Part shown: piece after piece, positions 1-7,945 of the stretch
Layout: every line of letters begins with the position of its first letter
Numbering within the stretch: the stretch's first letter is position 1
Source: an uncultured Clostridium sp.
GTDB taxonomy: Bacteria; Bacillota; Clostridia; Lachnospirales; Lachnospiraceae
Assembly (NCBI GenBank): GCA_900544905.1
Contig: UQXF01000006.1
Span: 1 to 56,015 of the forward strand
DNA: 56,015 nucleotides
Direction: 5' to 3'
Notes under the pieces: model-generated
What the model was told of the DNA's origin: nothing
Seen by the model: the letters and a program-made list of their open reading frames with translations, nothing else
Database searches by the model: none
Position numbers and translations under genes: made by a program

Positions 1-55
1 CGGCATACGAGATGACGTCGAGCCTCGTGGGCTCGGAGATGTGTATAAGAGATAG
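1..55 (+). other. Sequencing adapter (Nextera P7 + index), not genomic
   Basis: Bases 1-13 match the end of the Illumina P7 flow-cell oligo. Bases 14-21 (gacgtcga) sit where the 8-base index belongs. Bases 22-55 match the Nextera read 2 adapter ending in the Tn5 mosaic end (37-55), with single mismatches at base 23 and near base 53. The genomic insert begins at about 56. Reading frames through this stretch give the known artefact peptide MCIRDR and should not be annotated. Confidence 0.97.
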
Positions 56-1424
56 ATTCCTCTTCTGCACTTTTCCCGCTCAGGGCGCTCTTCCATCTGT
101 CATTCCAGTCTTTCATGATATCCTCAAAGCTTTCCCCGCCTTCTTTCCTGGCTTCCTCCACAATCCTCTTCTTTTCGGTATCTTCATCAAGGTAAATGCC
201 GGACAGCTCATTTATCCGGTCATACTCCCCTTCCTTTCCGGACACAGCAGGATTATCGATTATCAGCTCCACATCCTTGAAATTTTCCAGCAGCTTAGGA
301 AGCTCTGTTTTCTTTTTAATGGAAATAGCTCCCTCGCTGGCGGCAAATCCGGAGTCCTTCAGCATATAATCAATCCACGCCCTGGCTGTCGCCTTATTCT
401 CACTGTTTTTATTGATTCCATAGCAGTATTCTATCGTGGTTGTGGCATACTGCACTCCATCTATATTATAAGGAAATGGCATATAGCCAATATCGTCCGG
501 ATTCGTAGAAGCACTCTGGATTTCCGAAAGCAAAGTCCAGTCAGCCAGAATACAGCCAATTTCTCCCCGGTTCAGCATGGTTTTTGCCTTCTTCCAGTTA
601 ATGCTGTCCGATTCCTCTTCACATAAACCGGCTTTCACAATATCATAGAGCAGCTTATGAACAATATAATCCGGCTTTTCCCCGTCAAACGGAGAATTGT
701 CCGTCACAATGCCATTATAATGATAATCCGGGTCTCCGGATACGGAACCCCAGACATGCTGCTGCCATGCGGCAAGCCCCTGATTCATTTTCATATTCGT
801 ACAATAGGGAATCACCTGTGGCTGTGTCGTCCGTATTGCCTTCAGCGCCTTCAAAAACGCTTCCGGGCTTTCAGGAAGCTCATAAATACCCGCCTTTTCA
901 AAAACCTTTTTGTTATATACAATTCCCTGCGGTGCTGCGTATCTTGCCAGCCCGTAGACAACTCCATCCTGCTGTCTTTCCTGTAAATACTTTTCATCAT
1001 AAACCCCAGACAGCTCTTCCAGCGTTCCCAGCGGCTCAAAATATTCCTCCAGCTCTCCGTTGGATATGGACTGCGGAATCAGCAAAACATCACCATAATC
1101 ATTTTCCTTTATCTTATCGGAGACAGAGGCTTCATACTTTCCAAGCTGTTGGAATACAACCTCTGTTCCCGGATATTTCTCCTCAAATGCCATCTTATAT
1201 TCGGCAAGCTTTGTCTTTACCAAATCTACACGGTCCGTCAACACTGTGATTGTTCCAATCACTTCATCCGGCTCCTCCTCTTTCGCTGCCGCATTTTCAG
1301 AGGCTGTGCTTTTCTCCTGTGCCGGTTTCTGCTCTGTCTTCTGATTTTTGCCACAGGCAAAAAGAGAAAGTCCCATCGCTGCCGCCAAACATATACTTAC
1401 CATTTTCTTTCCAAAAATTTTCAT
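56..1424 (-). CDS. Extracellular sugar-binding lipoprotein of an ABC transporter (3' end cut)
   Basis: An open frame of about 456 codons runs leftward from ATG 1422-1424 with no stop before the adapter at 55, so only the last few residues are missing (family length about 430-460). The N-terminus has a basic stretch, a hydrophobic segment and a lipobox ending FAC (Cys about residue 23), followed by a low-complexity KTEQKPAQEK-like linker. The body has the pattern of family 1 solute-binding proteins: a start of the type TITVLTD, a WQQHVWG segment, and a late YCYGINKNSENKATARAWIDYML segment like the 'N..aA..Fl.fL' region of UgpB/MalE proteins. The SD is GGAAGG about 7 bases before the ATG. It should be anchored outside the membrane and deliver a carbohydrate to a permease lying beyond the contig edge. 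Substrate unknown. Confidence 0.85.
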
Positions 1425-1441
1425 TTTTATACCTTCCGTGC

Positions 1442-1513
1442 AAAAAACAGGGACTACTGCTCGAAAATTCCTCTTTTCTTACAACAGTCCCCTATTTCTT
1501 ATTGTCTATTATA
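1442..1513 (-). terminator. Leader terminator hairpin with -10 box, between fba and the binding-protein gene
   Basis: On the minus strand an 11-pair stem (arms 1481-1491 and 1450-1460, three G-U pairs) with a 20-base loop that can form an inner GAAAA/TTTTC helix is followed by six T (complement of 1442-1447). A TATAAT lies just upstream (complement of 1508-1513). The hairpin is about 100 bases past the fba stop and 18 bases before the binding-protein ATG. It may simply end fba transcription. If the -10 is used, it instead sits in the leader of the binding-protein gene and would act as an attenuator. No recognised antiterminator site was seen. Confidence 0.55.
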
Positions 1514-1593
1514 TACCGGATTACAAATCAAATATTCATAACGGTACACAAAAATCCTTTTCTCTCAGATAATCTCTATCTGCTCTCAAAGTC

Positions 1594-2457
1594 TCATGCT
1601 TTACCTACAGAACCGAATAACTCCATCTTTTCCTTTACCGTAGCCTTGATTGCCTCTGCACCCGGAGCTAACAGCTTACGAGGGTCAAATCCCTTACCCT
1701 CTAAATCCTTGCCTGCTTCAATATACTTACGTGTTGCCTCTGCAAAGGATAACTGACACTCGGTATTAACATTAATCTTAGCAACACCTAAGGAAATGGC
1801 TTTCTTAATCATATCCTCAGGGATACCTGTACCACCATGTAATACCAATGGCATATCGCCGGTCTTCTGCTGGATGGCATCCAATGTCTCAAAGCTTAAG
1901 CCTGCCCAGTTCTCAGGATATTTACCATGAATGTTACCAATACCTGCCGCAAGCATAGTTACGCCTAAATCTGCAACTGCTTTACACTCATCCGGGTCTG
2001 CACACTCACCAGCGCCAATTACACCGTCTTCTTCACCGCCGATGGAACCAACCTCTGCCTCCAAGGAAAGCCCTTTTTCTTTACAAATGGCAACCAGTTC
2101 CTTTGTCTTTGCTACATTCTCCTCAATCGGATAATGGGAGCCATCAAACATGATAGAAGAAAAACCTGCTTCAATACAAGCTAATGCACCTTCATAGGAA
2201 CCATGGTCCAGATGAAGTGCAACCGGAACTGTAATTCCCAGGCTGTCCACCATAGCGTCTACCATAGCTGCAACTGTTTTAAAACCAGTCATATACTTAC
2301 CGGCACCCTCAGATACACCGAGAATAACAGGACTGTTTAATTCCTGTGCAGTTAAAAGAATAGACTTTGTCCACTCAAGGTTGTTGATGTTGAACTGACC
2401 AACTGCATACTTGCCAGCTTTTGCCTTTTTTAACATTTCTTCTGCTGAAACTAACAT
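1594..2457 (-). CDS. fba: Class II fructose-1,6-bisphosphate aldolase
   Basis: 287 aa, normal for short class IIB aldolases. It cleaves fructose 1,6-bisphosphate to DHAP and glyceraldehyde 3-phosphate in the cytosol, the central step of glycolysis. Zinc and active-site signatures are visible: H82-L-D84-H85-G, E134 in the LEAEVG segment, H177 in GNIHGKY and H207 in LHGGTG; the C-terminal INVNTE phosphate-binding segment is present. A GGAGGA Shine-Dalgarno precedes the ATG. It appears monocistronic: a hairpin lies at the presumed 5' end of its mRNA (2490-2512) and the upstream galE is closed off by a terminator-bearing repeat (2591-2636). Confidence 0.95.
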   Translation of the reverse strand: MLVSAEEMLKKAKAGKYAVGQFNINNLEWTKSILLTAQELNSPVILGVSEGAGKYMTGFKTVAAMVDAMVDSLGITVPVALHLDHGSYEGALACIEAGFSSIMFDGSHYPIEENVAKTKELVAICKEKGLSLEAEVGSIGGEEDGVIGAGECADPDECKAVADLGVTMLAAGIGNIHGKYPENWAGLSFETLDAIQQKTGDMPLVLHGGTGIPEDMIKKAISLGVAKINVNTECQLSFAEATRKYIEAGKDLEGKGFDPRKLLAPGAEAIKATVKEKMELFGSVGKA

Positions 2458-2489
2458 GAAAAAATTCCTCCATCTTCATAAAATAATTA

Positions 2490-2531
2490 CAGGTGAAATA
2501 AATGCGCACCTGCACACTTAGCTTTATTATA
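2490..2531 (-). promoter_or_regulatory. fba promoter -10 and 5'-end mRNA hairpin
   Basis: TATAAT is present on the minus strand (complement of 2526-2531), with no good -35 box. The predicted start near 2519 is followed at once by CAGGTG, an 11-base loop and CACCTG (2490-2495/2507-2512). A hairpin at the very 5' end of a transcript usually protects it from decay; that role is inferred here. Confidence 0.5.
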
Positions 2532-2590
2532 CCCTAACTTGTACCAAAAAGAAAGAAAAAGTTTTGTCCTGCCACGCCGTCTGTAACAGC

Positions 2591-2636
2591 TACTCAAAAA
2601 TGGTCCACCGGACCATTTTTTCATATGCCTGGCAAC
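2591..2636 (-). repeat. 46-bp dispersed repeat with terminator hairpin, copy 1
   Basis: This is the first of two 46-bp copies (second at 20515-20560) that agree at 40 of 46 positions. The left 10 and right 22 bases are identical and only the core varies. In this copy the core forms a perfect stem (TGGTCC/GGACCA with flanking A and T runs, loop ACC) and works as a terminator right after the galE stop codon. The outer edge abuts the galE stop at 2637. Confidence 0.75.
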
Positions 2637-3638
2637 TCAGCAGCCTGCAATATGCTTTTCCCATTCCCATGCGTCCCGGCACATGGCATCCAGATTCTCC
2701 TGTGCCTGCCAGCCCAGCAGTCTTTTTGCCTTAGCCGGGTCTGCGTAACACTGGGCAACATCACCGGCACGTCTCGGTGCAATTTTGTAAGGAATCCCGA
2801 TTCCGTTAACCCGTTCAAAGGTTTTCACAAGCTCCAGCACACTATATCCATTTCCCGTTCCCAGGTTAATGACCTCTGCGCCCTTATGGCTCATGGCATA
2901 ATTCAATGCGGCAATGTGGCCTTTTGCAATGTCCACCACATGAATATAATCCCTGACTCCGGTTCCGTCCGGGGTATCATAATCATTGCCAAATACATTC
3001 AGATATGGTCGGATGCCCGATGCCACCTGCGTAATGTACGGCATCAGATTATTCGGCACTCCATTTGGCTGCTCCCCAATCAATGCCGACTTATGGGCGC
3101 CTATCGGATTAAAATACCTCAAAATAACAGCAGATACATCCTTTTCGGCATTGCAGACATCCTGAATAATCTGTTCTGACATATACTTTGTCCAGCCATA
3201 TGGGTTGGTACAGCCTGTAGGCATACCCTCCACCAGGGGAACTACCTCCGGAATCCCGTATACTGTAGCGGAGGAGCTGAAAATCAGGTTATGCACTCCG
3301 TGCTTTTTCATCGCCTCCATAACGGTTATCAGAGAGTCCAAATCATTGCGGTAATACATCAGCGGCTTCTCAACAGACTCCCCCACTGCCTTATAACTGG
3401 CAAAATGCAGCACAGCCTCAATGTTGTATTTTTCAAAAATGCTGTCCACCTTCACAGGGTCACAGACATCTATTTCTTCCAATGCCGGTCTTGTCCCTGT
3501 TATCTGCTCTATTGCATTTATAACCTCCGGTTTGCTGTTATAAAAATTATCGGCAATCAACACCTCAAAGCCTGCCTGTAGCAACTCCACTGCTGTGTGG
3601 GAACCAATATACCCTGCGCCGCCTGTCAATAAAATCAT
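2637..3638 (-). CDS. galE: UDP-glucose 4-epimerase
   Basis: 333 aa from the ATG at 3638, which has GGAGG 8 bases upstream; a longer frame to 3686 would run back into the preceding gene and adds a non-family N-terminus. It interconverts UDP-glucose and UDP-galactose using bound NAD. Seen: the Rossmann motif TGGAGYIGS (residues 5-13), SSSAT around 121-125 and the catalytic Y147-x-x-x-K151 pair, i.e. the short-chain dehydrogenase layout of GalE. It lies 16 bases after a sugar-nucleotidyltransferase gene on the same strand, so the two probably form a UDP-sugar operon. Confidence 0.94.
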   Translation of the reverse strand: MILLTGGAGYIGSHTAVELLQAGFEVLIADNFYNSKPEVINAIEQITGTRPALEEIDVCDPVKVDSIFEKYNIEAVLHFASYKAVGESVEKPLMYYRNDLDSLITVMEAMKKHGVHNLIFSSSATVYGIPEVVPLVEGMPTGCTNPYGWTKYMSEQIIQDVCNAEKDVSAVILRYFNPIGAHKSALIGEQPNGVPNNLMPYITQVASGIRPYLNVFGNDYDTPDGTGVRDYIHVVDIAKGHIAALNYAMSHKGAEVINLGTGNGYSVLELVKTFERVNGIGIPYKIAPRRAGDVAQCYADPAKAKRLLGWQAQENLDAMCRDAWEWEKHIAGC

Positions 3639-3654
3639 TTCATGCGCCTCCATT

Positions 3655-4563
3655 CTATTCTTCCCAAAGGCTCTGTCCGTATACACCGTCTGCCACCAGC
3701 TGTTTAAATGCCTGTACTACGCTTTCTTTATCCTCTGCGTAGGTCACACCAAACCACCGGTCGGAGGAGGACAGTACCCTGACCTCAGCCTGCCCGCTCT
3801 GGAGCAAATCATCCATAATTGTGGGCAGCAGAAATTCTGCCTTTAAATCTTCCGGATTCATGTTTTTCAGGAAATCCACAAACCTGTCCTGTAAAATCGC
3901 CATAAACTCCGGCGTTACGCCCCACATATTCATGGAAACCAATGTATCATCTGTGAGCGTTTCACTCTCTTCACTGGTATAATTCCCGGCTTTATCTCTC
4001 AATATCTCATGGGTTTCTGTAATTTTAACCAGATTTTCCCTGTCATCCATGGAACAGACGCCACGGGTTACGGTGCCATTCTCACTTAACGTATTGGAAA
4101 GCTTAAAGCCTGCCATACAATACCGGAATTTGTCAGAGGCATGCTCTCTCAAAAACCGGTAGGTCTTCACAAATGCCTCTTTTCCATAATAATCATCCGC
4201 ATTGATAACAACAAAGGGAACATCCAAAATCTTCCTGCAGGCAAGTACCGCCTGTCCGGTTCCCCATGGTTTTGTTCTATCGGCAGGACAGGTGAATCCG
4301 TCCGGCAAATCATCTTTATCCTGAAATACATACTCCACCGGACATATTTTTTCAATCCGTGAACCGATTACTTCCCTAAATTCTGCTTCAATATCCCTGC
4401 GAATAATAAATATCACCTTTGTGAAGCCCGCTTCCAATGCATCATGGATAGAATAATCAATAATAATCTCACCCTGCGGTCCAACCTTCTGAAGCTGCTT
4501 GATTCCTGCTCCATACCGGGAACCTATGCCCGCAGCCATAATGACCAACGCAATATCTCTCAT
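3655..4563 (-). CDS. Sugar-phosphate nucleotidyltransferase (NTP_transferase fold)
   Basis: 302 aa. The N-terminal MAAGIGSRYG segment (residues 9-18) is the nucleotide-binding loop of the glucose-1-phosphate nucleotidyltransferase superfamily, and the FVVINADDYYG segment supplies the metal-binding Asp pair. Such enzymes join a sugar 1-phosphate to an NTP. Position directly before galE suggests a UDP-hexose product, but the sequence is not a canonical GalU: the N-terminal K.LLPV.DKP element is replaced by KQLQKVGPQGE. A strong AAGGAGG Shine-Dalgarno precedes ATG 4563. Confidence 0.8.
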   Translation of the reverse strand: MRDIALVIMAAGIGSRYGAGIKQLQKVGPQGEIIIDYSIHDALEAGFTKVIFIIRRDIEAEFREVIGSRIEKICPVEYVFQDKDDLPDGFTCPADRTKPWGTGQAVLACRKILDVPFVVINADDYYGKEAFVKTYRFLREHASDKFRYCMAGFKLSNTLSENGTVTRGVCSMDDRENLVKITETHEILRDKAGNYTSEESETLTDDTLVSMNMWGVTPEFMAILQDRFVDFLKNMNPEDLKAEFLLPTIMDDLLQSGQAEVRVLSSSDRWFGVTYAEDKESVVQAFKQLVADGVYGQSLWEE

Positions 4564-4623
4564 CCGTATCCTCCTTTACGTTTTCTGCCCTCATGCTACC
4601 ATAAACCATAGTAAAAATCAAAT

Positions 4624-4640
4624 TAAATATATCTTAAATT
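4624..4640 (+). other. attL core: 17-bp direct repeat
   Basis: TAAATATATCTTAAATT occurs here and again, identical, at 13393-13409. The copies bracket all the phage-type genes and lie outside the integrase gene and the leftmost element gene, as expected for the duplicated core of a tyrosine-recombinase integration site. The site is intergenic; no tRNA is present. The surrounding 4564-4727 holds no gene. Confidence 0.75.
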
Positions 4641-4685
4641 TTCAATATGCCAAAGCATTGATTTTTCAATACTTTCCCGCTGCCA

Positions 4686-4708
4686 TTGTCACTAATAAAA
4701 CACTAATA
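4686..4708 (+). other. Candidate arm-type integrase sites, left end
   Basis: TTGTCACTAATA (4686-4697) followed by CACTAATA (4701-4708). The same 12-mer recurs at 13260-13271 with a second GTCACTA copy, at the other end of the element and in the same orientation. Paired direct repeats inside each end are typical arm-binding sites of tyrosine integrases. Confidence 0.55.
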
Positions 4709-4727
4709 AAAAATAGCATACAATAAA

Positions 4728-5261
4728 TTAAAGATTAATAATAGTTGTTTTATGACACTGTTTACACCATAAAGGAAAATTGTTCATACTGGTATTTGAG
4801 AACACCTTATGTAACTTTTTGCCACAATGAGGGCAACGTAACCAGCCACTATATAAAATCTTTTTATCCAATATAGCGACTTGCTTTTTGTCTTTTGGCT
4901 TTCCCATTTCTACACCAGAGAGTATACTAAAGGCCTCTTTGGTACTGGCAACCTTTTCTTTCAGTTTTTTAATGTCCATTCCATCAAGAGCACATTCATT
5001 TATTTTTATAAAGCTTTTTGTATAGGAATACAATGTATCTATGTACCGAGTTTCTTCGTCTGCAATCTGAAACGTATCATCAATGGATTTGTTTCCTTTT
5101 ACTTCATTCTTTTTAGGTTGCCTATAATCCTTTGTAATACTAACAATCGTTGCATTGGATAATCCATATCGACTTGCTATGTCTTTTATTGCCATTCCGG
5201 TCAGATATAATTTTATAATCTCTTCGTTTCTCTTCTCTCTTTCCATATTGTTCAATCTCAT
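4728..5261 (-). CDS. HTH protein with C-terminal Cys-rich zinc ribbon (KTR-like)
   Basis: 177 aa from ATG 5261 (GGAGG 5 bases upstream; the frame extends to a TTG at 5273). The N-terminus has a resolvase/terminase-like helix-turn-helix (IKDIASRYGLSNATIVSI, about residues 29-46). The C-terminal 40 residues carry CPHC and CKQC around a NFPLWC segment, matching the Cys-rich KTR domain found near mobile-element genes, though the KTR triplet itself is not conserved. It is the last gene of the leftward capsid module. A DNA-binding role is likely from the HTH; a small-terminase-like role is possible but unsupported beyond position. Confidence 0.6.
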   Translation of the reverse strand: MRLNNMEREKRNEEIIKLYLTGMAIKDIASRYGLSNATIVSITKDYRQPKKNEVKGNKSIDDTFQIADEETRYIDTLYSYTKSFIKINECALDGMDIKKLKEKVASTKEAFSILSGVEMGKPKDKKQVAILDKKILYSGWLRCPHCGKKLHKVFSNTSMNNFPLWCKQCHKTTIINL

Positions 5262-5328
5262 ACCAACCTCCAAAATTAAAATAGGGATAGCAGTTGATTT
5301 TCAACCCCTATCCCCACTTATCAGCATA

Positions 5329-6189
5329 TTACTCTGTATCACTGCTTGTTGTGCTACTTTGTTTTGTCTGGTAATAAATTGCCTTTGCTTTATTATCCAG
5401 AACAAATGCATCATAGCAGATACGACCCTCTACAAGGCTGCCACTAATACCCGGCGGGTCCTGGTGGATTTTATAATCCTCCAGCTTAGTAGGTGCTACT
5501 GTTGCACAAGGATGAGCCACCATAAAGCCGAAATCATCCGGCAATCTGTTAGCTGGTACCTTAATGACAGATGCACCGTCAATCATGGCGATAACTCCCT
5601 TTAGGCGCATTTCCTGTGCAATATCCGTTTCCATGACAATATCCTTATTCTTCTTCATCAAAAGATAAATATCCGGTGTGACAATAATACATCTTTCCGT
5701 TTCCGGAACCTCTGCATTATCCAGTACTGCATTCGCTGTTATAATCTCATCATAAATATTAGTTGCATCTAATGCCTTTGCTTCTGGCTTTGTGCCAGCA
5801 TTTGTGCACATAATACCATATGTATATGCATCCACCTCCGGAATAACTACTTGACGGTTCTGTCGTGCTAATGCGCTTGCAGCTTCTAACTGCTGTACTG
5901 TCTCATCTGTGTCCAGCTTATCCACTGCAAAAGTAAATGACCTGTCTTTCTTCAATGTCATTTCTTCAGTGGTCGCATCTAAGTCTTTAACCTGTCCATA
6001 TCTGGAAGTAGCATTGTTGGCGCCATTCCTGTCATAGTCGTTCATTTCTGACGTGCTGACCTTATATACCTTGATTGTATGTGCTCCAGTCCAGTCAAAG
6101 TCATTATTGGTTAATAAACTCTTCTTACTTTCAGAAGTAAATTGTTCGTCCACATATGGGGCGAATTTTGTTGCTAAACTAATTCCCAT
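5329..6189 (-). CDS. Phage major capsid protein
   Basis: 286 aa. It opens with a MGISLATKFAPYVDEQF segment, then a receptor-like YDRNGANNATSRYG stretch and alternating beta segments, the layout of Firmicutes phage coat proteins of the HK97 fold in the P22-coat-like group (for example the segment FTFAVDKLDTDETVQQL, then later CIIVTPDIYLLM). Directly preceded by a scaffold gene (18 bases apart) in the usual scaffold-capsid order. The SD AAAGGAAG lies 8 bases before ATG. The frame is intact, so the gene is not obviously decayed. No head-maturation protease or portal gene is nearby. Confidence 0.8.
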   Translation of the reverse strand: MGISLATKFAPYVDEQFTSESKKSLLTNNDFDWTGAHTIKVYKVSTSEMNDYDRNGANNATSRYGQVKDLDATTEEMTLKKDRSFTFAVDKLDTDETVQQLEAASALARQNRQVVIPEVDAYTYGIMCTNAGTKPEAKALDATNIYDEIITANAVLDNAEVPETERCIIVTPDIYLLMKKNKDIVMETDIAQEMRLKGVIAMIDGASVIKVPANRLPDDFGFMVAHPCATVAPTKLEDYKIHQDPPGISGSLVEGRICYDAFVLDNKAKAIYYQTKQSSTTSSDTE

Positions 6190-6207
6190 ATAAATCTTCC
6201 TTTCTTG

Positions 6208-6627
6208 CTAGCGAAGATTCATAGCCTTTCTAATCGAATCATCCTCAGTGTTTTTTCTACTTTTTAAAGGAGAAGTAAACCGAGGCTTGTTTTTTTCTAA
6301 CTCAATATCAGCATTCGAAACTCCCCGCCGCTCTAATAACCGGTCAATGATTTCCAGGCTCTTTGTAAGCTCTTCATCACTGCCACATTTAATCGCTTCT
6401 AATAGCTCACCGGAGTATCCTTTTTCAGCTAACATACTCTTAGCCTTAAATTCTAATTCCTTTTGTGATAATTGCTTTTCCCTCTCGGCAAGCTCCTGAG
6501 TTGTCTTAGCCTTTTCTTTTGCAAGACGTTCTCCCACAATGCGGTTTACGTCTTCCTGGCTGAAACTCTTTCCATCTGTGTTATTTCCCTTGTTGCCGTC
6601 AGTGACAACATTGTTATTATCATCCAT
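6208..6627 (-). CDS. Phage capsid scaffolding protein (DUF4355-like)
   Basis: 139 aa from ATG 6627 (AAAGGG 8 bases upstream; a TTG at 6654 would add nine residues). The protein is acidic and Asn-rich at the start, then FSQEDVNRIVGERLAKEKAK leads into a long coiled coil rich in K, E and Q, ending in a basic tail (KSRKN...RKAMNLR). This is the signature of the DUF4355 scaffold family, which organises coat subunits during procapsid assembly. First gene of the module driven by the promoter at 6863-6890, with a 236-base leader carrying two 19-bp repeats. Confidence 0.8.
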   Translation of the reverse strand: MDDNNNVVTDGNKGNNTDGKSFSQEDVNRIVGERLAKEKAKTTQELAEREKQLSQKELEFKAKSMLAEKGYSGELLEAIKCGSDEELTKSLEIIDRLLERRGVSNADIELEKNKPRFTSPLKSRKNTEDDSIRKAMNLR

Positions 6628-6675
6628 ATTGATACCCTTTCGTTTAACGTCCAAAGTAGACTATTTTATCAAATG

Positions 6676-6799
6676 GGCAGTTTTACAACTTGCCCGGGTT
6701 GTACCTTTACCCAAAACTTTTCAATACTTACTTTTTATCAGCAAGTACCGAGACAGATGAATAAATGTAGAAAAGGATTAGGCAGTTTTACAACTTGCC
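6676..6799 (-). repeat. Two identical 19-bp repeats in the leader of the capsid module
   Basis: GGCAGTTTTACAACTTGCC occurs at 6676-6694 and 6781-6799, 105 bases apart in the same orientation. Each copy can fold, GGCA against TGCC, and 6675-6695 gains an extra pair. Both lie between the promoter and the scaffold gene, so on the transcript they are two leader hairpins with the same loop. No coding frame is evident in 6628-6942. Confidence 0.6.
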
Positions 6800-6862
6800 A
6801 AGGTTGGCGAACATAACCAACGTCCGACTTCCCAGGTGAATATACTGCCTTGCAGCAATTAT

Positions 6863-6890
6863 ATTATACCACACTTCCAGATTATGTAAA
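6863..6890 (-). promoter_or_regulatory. Promoter of the capsid module
   Basis: On the minus strand TTTACA (complement of 6885-6890), a 16-base spacer, and TATAAT (complement of 6863-6868). The -35 lies within the right-hand part of one arm of an 11-bp perfect inverted repeat (ATTATGTAAAC at 6881-6891, GTTTACATAAT at 6931-6941), so a protein bound to that repeat could control the promoter. Confidence 0.6.
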
Positions 6891-6942
6891 CCTATTTTTT
6901 TGAGTTTTTACAGTCTATTTCTAAATTTTAGTTTACATAATT

Positions 6943-7413
6943 TTATTTCAATTCCTTCATAGCACATTCATGCCAAACGATTTTCCATTTTAGCAATTGG
7001 TCTTGATATTTTTCAAATTTCTGTTTTGACATTTTATATTCCGGCCACTCTGGCTCAAATTTAACTATCTCTAGCATGTTGTCAAAATTCCATATATCAA
7101 CATCAAGTTCACTTAATATATGCAGCATTTTTATAGTTGCCCACCTATACCGGGGCAACTGCTGGCAAGGATAATTTGCATTTGCACACACTCTACAGAA
7201 GTATGAACCAGGTTGCACCATCTCATAGAGAAAACGCACCCTTTTACCACATATAGGACATTTAAAATATTCTACTTCCCTTATTCCAGCCTTTGCACTT
7301 ACTCGCTCAATATTATCGAATATAAGTTCATTTTTATCAAAGCTATCTATCCTTTCTAATTGGCTTATATCCTGTTTTATTCTGTTTTTTCCACCGCTTC
7401 CATATCCACCCAT
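6943..7413 (-). CDS. Phage-type MGGYGSG zinc-finger protein, function unknown
   Basis: 156 aa. It starts with the MGGYGSGG motif seen at the N-terminus of a family of small phage and mobile-element proteins, followed by a CPIC ... CRVC zinc ribbon (about residues 52-78) and an aromatic C-terminal helical region. The family has no agreed function. AAAGGAG precedes the ATG. It ends at the inverted repeat that flanks the capsid-module promoter. Confidence 0.55.
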   Translation of the reverse strand: MGGYGSGGKNRIKQDISQLERIDSFDKNELIFDNIERVSAKAGIREVEYFKCPICGKRVRFLYEMVQPGSYFCRVCANANYPCQQLPRYRWATIKMLHILSELDVDIWNFDNMLEIVKFEPEWPEYKMSKQKFEKYQDQLLKWKIVWHECAMKELK

Positions 7414-7657
7414 GTTTTTATCTCCTTTTGCCTAAATCATCATACTTTGTAATATCTTTGTGTGTCACTATATGATGTTTCATTCTCAATTCTATCTACA
7501 TGCTTTTTTTATTCCGAGCGTTCGCTTTTTGTTTGCCTTTATTCCGAACATTCGCATCAAATAAATATACCCGGACATTGGAGCATCCGGGTAAGTGGTA
7601 CACTATCGCAGTACCTGCGGCTGAGGGTATTATATCTGTATAGTATCGCTGGCGGCT
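7414..7657 (-). repeat. Non-coding stretch with a 17-bp direct repeat and several hairpins
   Basis: No gene. On the minus strand two copies of GCGAAyGyTCGGAATAA lie about 30 bases apart (within about 7510-7556). Three stems are visible: ACCCGGA/TCCGGGT (7569-7592), GGTAC/GTACC (7597-7615) and CGCAG/CTGCG (7607-7619), the last two mutually exclusive. The first could end the upstream gene, but no T run follows. The GCGAAT half resembles the palindrome at 10391-10408. Confidence 0.5.
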
Positions 7658-7945
7658 CTATTCTAATATCTCAATCAGATATTCAAGCTGTTCCCTTAAT
7701 ATCTGTGTTGACTGGTTGAAGGTTTGCAATACCTCGGTTAATTTCTCTATGTATTCCGGGTCTGTCGATTGCTCTATCAACTGCTTTGCTGTCTGATTCA
7801 TTGCTCTTGACTTCTTTATATTTTCTAAGCATGTAATCACATTCTGTATATCTTGGTGATTCAAACCCTGTGCACGTTCCATAACTTTGAGTAAGTCGGG
7901 GTTTTTATATATTTCTACTGCTATTCCTATTACGCTATCATTCAT
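7658..7945 (-). CDS. Small helical protein, unknown
   Basis: 95 aa, Leu-, Gln- and Glu-rich, predicted almost entirely alpha-helical with heptad-like spacing at the C-terminus (EVLQTFNQSTQILREQLEYL). No cysteine-based or catalytic motif apart from one free Cys. Its start overlaps the stop of the preceding gene by one base (TAATG), so the two are translationally coupled. Function not recognised. Confidence 0.55.
   Translation of the reverse strand: MNDSVIGIAVEIYKNPDLLKVMERAQGLNHQDIQNVITCLENIKKSRAMNQTAKQLIEQSTDPEYIEKLTEVLQTFNQSTQILREQLEYLIEILE

Noticed and set aside
12..626. Plus-strand ORF of 204 aa at the left edge
   Set aside because: It starts in adapter (MCIRDR artefact) and lies antisense to the real, open-ended binding-protein gene on the minus strand.
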